From: Burkholderiaceae bacterium
Lineage (GTDB): Bacteria; Pseudomonadota; Gammaproteobacteria; Burkholderiales; Burkholderiaceae_C
Direction: 5' to 3'
Length of the DNA stretch: 8,434 nt
Assembly (NCBI GenBank): GCA_025458585.1
Contig: JALOSD010000064.1
Location: 1 to 8,434 of the forward strand
A program made the position numbers and the translations under genes. Shown in pieces: positions 5,810-8,434 of this stretch (its first letter is position 1; each line of letters begins with the position of its first letter). The notes beneath the pieces are model-generated. The model made no database searches. It was not told where the DNA came from and saw nothing but the letters and a program-made list of their open reading frames with translations.

Positions 5810-7138
5810 TCAGAACGCCTCGGCGTACCGGGTGAGCTCCCAGGGGCCGATCTGCTGCGTGTAGGCGCGCCACTCGTCGCGCTTCAGGCGCACGAACTCG
5901 GCGGCGAGCGTCGGCCCGAGCGCCCCGGCGACGACGGCGTCGGCCTCCAGCGCGTCGAGCGCCTGCGCGAGGTCGGCGGGCAGCCGGCCGTGTGCAGGCA
6001 CGCCGGCGGCGGCGCGGGTGTAGAGGTCGTCGGTGCAGGCCGGACCCGGGTCGAGCATGCGGTCGATGCCGTCGAGCCCGGCGGCGACGAGCGCGGCGAG
6101 CGCCAGGTACGGGTTCGCGGACGCGTCGGGCAGCCGCCACTCGAAGCGCCCGGGCAACGTGCGCACGAGCGCGGTGCGGTTGTTCGGGCCGTGCGCGATC
6201 CACACCGGCGCCCACGTCGTGCCGGTGATCGAGTCGTAGAAGGCGAGGCGCTTGTAGCTGTTGACGGTCGGCGCCGCGACGGCGGCGAGCGCGCGCGCGT
6301 GCTCGAGCACGCCAGCGACGAAGTGGCGGCCGAGCGGCGAGAGGTCATCGCCCGGGCGGTCGGCGTCGAACAGGCAGCGATCGCCGGCCCACAGCGAAAC
6401 GTGGAAGTGCATGCCGCTGCCGGGCTGGTCGGCGAACGGCTTGGGCATCAGCGAGAACACGGCGCCGTGCTTCTCCGCCGCGGCGTGGGCAGCGAGCTTG
6501 AACAGCAGCAAGCGGTCGGCGCTCGCCAGGGCGTCGGCGTGGCTGAAGTTGAGCTCGTACTGGCCGTGCGCGTCCTCGTGGTCGACCTGCGTGACGTCGA
6601 AGCCGCAGGCCTCCAGCCACGAACGCAGGTCGTGCAGCAGCGGCTGCGCGCGCGCCAGGCTCTTCAGGTCGTACGACGGCTTGGGCAGGCGGTCGTGGTC
6701 GTCGATCGGGGCGTAGCCGCCGGCTTCGGTGCGCTTGAGCAGGAAGAACTCGGGCTCGATGCCGACTTCGAGCCGCCAGCCGCGCTCGGCCAGCCGCGCC
6801 AGCGCACGCCGCAGCACCTGGCGCGGGCAGGCGTCGAACGGTTCGCCGTTCACGTGGCCGTCGCCGACGATACGCGCCACCCCCGGCTGCCAAGGCAGCG
6901 GCTGCAGCGTGGCGGCGTCGCCGCGCGCCAGGTACTCGCTGCGCTGACCCGTGCGCGCCAGCCCGGTGCCCCAGATCGACGGGCCCGCGAAGCCGGCGCC
7001 CGTCTCGAGCACGGTGCGCAGGTGTGCCAGCGGCACCAGCTTGCCCTTCGGCGTGCCGTGCACGTCGGCGAACTGCACGAGCAGCGTGTGGACGCCCGCG
7101 TCGTGCAGCCGCTGCCGCGGCGGATCGGCGTCGGTCAC
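5810..7138 (-). CDS. Glutamine synthetase family protein, GlnT/gamma-glutamyl-amide synthetase type
   Basis: A 442-aa glutamine synthetase homologue. It has an N-terminal beta-grasp region (about 15-100) and a C-terminal catalytic domain. Metal and substrate residues are in place: E128 and E130 (GIEPEFFLL), E188 and E195 (HEDAHGQYELNF), H244 (GMHFHVSLW), R321 and R326 (NNRTALVR), and E333 and R335 (RFEWRLPD). The sequence (FTD/FAD-VHG-x-KGKLVP, GAGFAG, MPKPF, PTVNSYKRL) resembles rhizobial GlnT and methylotroph gamma-glutamylmethylamide synthetases more than GSI. Where GSI has the ammonium-binding Asp50 (FDGSS), this protein has A51 (FAGPS). It is therefore expected to join glutamate to ammonia or, more likely, an organic amine using ATP. 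The start is a GTG at 7138, 7 nt after the gabT stop, with no strong Shine-Dalgarno, which suggests translational coupling. Family is sure; substrate is not. Confidence 0.92.
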   Translation of the reverse strand: MTDADPPRQRLHDAGVHTLLVQFADVHGTPKGKLVPLAHLRTVLETGAGFAGPSIWGTGLARTGQRSEYLARGDAATLQPLPWQPGVARIVGDGHVNGEPFDACPRQVLRRALARLAERGWRLEVGIEPEFFLLKRTEAGGYAPIDDHDRLPKPSYDLKSLARAQPLLHDLRSWLEACGFDVTQVDHEDAHGQYELNFSHADALASADRLLLFKLAAHAAAEKHGAVFSLMPKPFADQPGSGMHFHVSLWAGDRCLFDADRPGDDLSPLGRHFVAGVLEHARALAAVAAPTVNSYKRLAFYDSITGTTWAPVWIAHGPNNRTALVRTLPGRFEWRLPDASANPYLALAALVAAGLDGIDRMLDPGPACTDDLYTRAAAGVPAHGRLPADLAQALDALEADAVVAGALGPTLAAEFVRLKRDEWRAYTQQIGPWELTRYAEAF

Positions 7139-7145
7139 GGGGCCA

Positions 7146-8417
7146 TCACGCCGCTTGCAGCGCGTCCTTCAGGATGCCGAGCGCCTCGTCGAACACGGGT
7201 TCGGCAATCGTCAGCGGGAACAGGAAGCGCACGACGTTGGCGTTGACGCCGCAGGTCAGCAGGATGAGGTTGCGCTTCAACGCCTCGGCCTGCACGCGCT
7301 TCGTGAAGTCGGCGTCGGGTTCGCCGGTAGCGGGCTGGGCGAACTCGACGGCGACCATGCCGCCGAGGCCACGGACGTCGGCGATCTGCGGCACGGCGCT
7401 GCGCATCGCGTTCAGCTCGGCCTGCAGTCGGTCGCCGAGGCGCGCTCCACGCTCGGGCAGGCGTTCTTCGGCCATCACGTCGATCACGGCGTGCGCGGCG
7501 GCGATGGCCAGCGGGTTGCCCGCGTAGGTGCCGCCGAGGCCGCCGGGCGCCGGCGCGTCCATGATCTCGGCCTTGCCGGTGACGGCCGACAGCGGCGTGC
7601 CGGCGGCAAGCGACTTGGCGATCGTCATCAGGTCGGGCACGACGCCGAAGTGCTCCATCGCGAACATCCTGCCGGTGCGCCCGAAGCCGGTCTGCACCTC
7701 GTCGGCGATCAGCACGATGCCGTGCTCGTCGCACAGCGCGCGCAGCCACTGCACCGCCTCGGCCTGGATCACGTTGAAGCCACCCTCGCCCTGCACCGGC
7801 TCGAACACGATCGCGGCGACGCGGCTCGGCTCGATGTCGGCCTTGAACAGGTGCTGCACCGCCTTCTTCGTCTCCTCCAGGCTCGCGCAGTGGCAGGGGA
7901 AGGGCGCGTGGTAGATCTCGGGCGGGAAGGGGCCGAAGCCGGCCTTGTACGGCTGCACCTTGCCGGTCAGCGACACGGCGAACAGGCTGCGCCCGTGGAA
8001 CGCGCCGCCGAAGGCGATCACGCCGCTGCGCTTCGTGTACGAGCGCGCGATCTTGATCGCGTTCTCGACGGCTTCGGCGCCGGTCGAGAAGAAGGCCGTC
8101 TTCTTCGCGTGCGTGCCGGGCGTGATCTGGTTCAGTTTCTCGGCCAGCGCGACGTAGCTCTCGTACGGCACGACCTGGTAGCAGGTGTGGCTGAAGCGCT
8201 CGAGCTGCGCCTTGACGGCGGCCACGACCTTCGGATGCCCGTGGCCGACGTTCATCACGGCGATGCCGCCCGCGAAGTCGATGTAGCGTCGGCCCTCGAC
8301 GTCCCACAGCTCGGCGCCCTGGGCGCGGTCCGCGAAGAAGGTGCCCATCACGCCGACGCCGCGCGGCGTGGCGGCGGCCTTGCGGGCCATCAGTTGTTCG
8401 TTGCGCGAGTGGTTCAT
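7146..8417 (-). CDS. gabT: 4-aminobutyrate--2-oxoglutarate aminotransferase (GABA transaminase)
   Basis: A 423-aa class III PLP-dependent aminotransferase. It converts 4-aminobutyrate and 2-oxoglutarate to succinate semialdehyde and glutamate in the cytoplasm. With the start at 8417 the PLP lysine is K268 (TIAKSLAAG), the same number as in E. coli GabT. The cofactor Asp is D239 (ADEVQTGFGRTG), and the glutamates of EPVQGEGG are E206 and E211. GGLGGTYAGNP near the substrate site is also GabT-like. The N-terminus MNHSRNEQLMARK lines up closely with that of E. coli GabT (MNSNKELMQRR). The ATG at 8423 is directly next to GAGGAG and so has no spacer; the ATG at 8417 has a 6-nt spacer and is preferred. 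Related enzymes such as 5-aminovalerate transaminase (DavT) or PuuE are hard to exclude by eye. It precedes the glutamine synthetase homologue by 7 nt, so the two are probably one operon whose promoter lies right of the window. Confidence 0.93.
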   Translation of the reverse strand: MNHSRNEQLMARKAAATPRGVGVMGTFFADRAQGAELWDVEGRRYIDFAGGIAVMNVGHGHPKVVAAVKAQLERFSHTCYQVVPYESYVALAEKLNQITPGTHAKKTAFFSTGAEAVENAIKIARSYTKRSGVIAFGGAFHGRSLFAVSLTGKVQPYKAGFGPFPPEIYHAPFPCHCASLEETKKAVQHLFKADIEPSRVAAIVFEPVQGEGGFNVIQAEAVQWLRALCDEHGIVLIADEVQTGFGRTGRMFAMEHFGVVPDLMTIAKSLAAGTPLSAVTGKAEIMDAPAPGGLGGTYAGNPLAIAAAHAVIDVMAEERLPERGARLGDRLQAELNAMRSAVPQIADVRGLGGMVAVEFAQPATGEPDADFTKRVQAEALKRNLILLTCGVNANVVRFLFPLTIAEPVFDEALGILKDALQAA

Positions 8418-8423
8418 CGTCAT

Positions 8424-8429
8424 CTCCTC
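8424..8429 (-). promoter_or_regulatory. Ribosome binding site of gabT, deciding its start
   Basis: On the minus strand GAGGAG is followed by ATG-ACG-ATG. The first ATG (8423) touches the site; the second (8417) is 6 nt away, which is workable spacing. This favours the second ATG as the real start. Confidence 0.7.
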
Positions 8430-8434
8430 AGGCG

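Noticed and set aside
4015..5835. A 606-codon open frame overlapping the diguanylate cyclase in another frame, longer than the real gene
   Set aside because: Its product is almost all Arg, Ala, Gly and Pro with no domain. It is an effect of high GC, and the overlapping frame has intact GGDEF motifs.
5990..7246. A 418-codon plus-strand open frame antisense to the glutamine synthetase homologue
   Set aside because: Low-complexity Arg/Val/Gly-rich product with no recognisable motif; the minus-strand frame carries all catalytic residues.
7135..8307. A 390-codon minus-strand frame overlapping gabT
   Set aside because: Arg-rich shadow frame; GabT in the neighbouring frame has the PLP lysine and full family sequence.
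1..8434. Evidence for a mobile element, defence system, CRISPR array or toxin-antitoxin pair
   Set aside because: No transposase, integrase, direct repeats, nuclease or small paired genes were found. All seven genes belong to familiar metabolic, transport, envelope or signalling families in compact arrangement.

Overview
The window is very GC-rich, with codons ending almost always in G or C. The seven protein genes look like those of a high-GC proteobacterium, most plausibly a betaproteobacterium of the order Burkholderiales. This rests on gene types and codon use only; there is no rRNA or other phylogenetic marker. No tRNA, rRNA, CRISPR array, insertion sequence, phage gene or integration site was seen. 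The region reads as ordinary chromosome, and I found no convincing undescribed multi-gene system.

Layout: (a) 2-568 (+) is the 3' part of a class II aldolase gene close to L-fuculose-1-phosphate aldolase, cut by the left edge. (b) 576-2159 and 2173-3087 (-) form a tight two-gene unit: an EamA/DMT 10-TM exporter followed by a phospholipase D-type lipoprotein resembling the cardiolipin synthase ClsC. The Shine-Dalgarno of the second gene overlaps the stop of the first. (c) 3088-3363 is a divergent intergenic region with an ECF-sigma-like promoter candidate and a small palindrome, upstream of (d) 3364-3918 (+), a secreted single-domain fasciclin (FAS1) protein. (e) 3995-5794 (+) is a cytoplasmic TPR/coiled-coil/GGDEF diguanylate cyclase, preceded by a strong GC hairpin. 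(f) 5810-7138 and 7146-8417 (-) are a tight pair: a GABA aminotransferase (gabT) followed after 7 nt by a GlnT/gamma-glutamyl-amide-synthetase-type glutamine synthetase homologue.

The genes fall into independent functional units: membrane lipid and export (b), envelope or stress-related surface protein (d), c-di-GMP signalling (e), and amine/GABA nitrogen metabolism (f). In (f), the glutamine synthetase homologue has Ala where classical GSI has the ammonium-binding Asp, which together with gabT suggests gamma-glutamylation of an organic amine. In (a), a fuculose-aldolase-like enzyme may serve methylthioribose salvage rather than fucose use. Both are inferences that can be tested.
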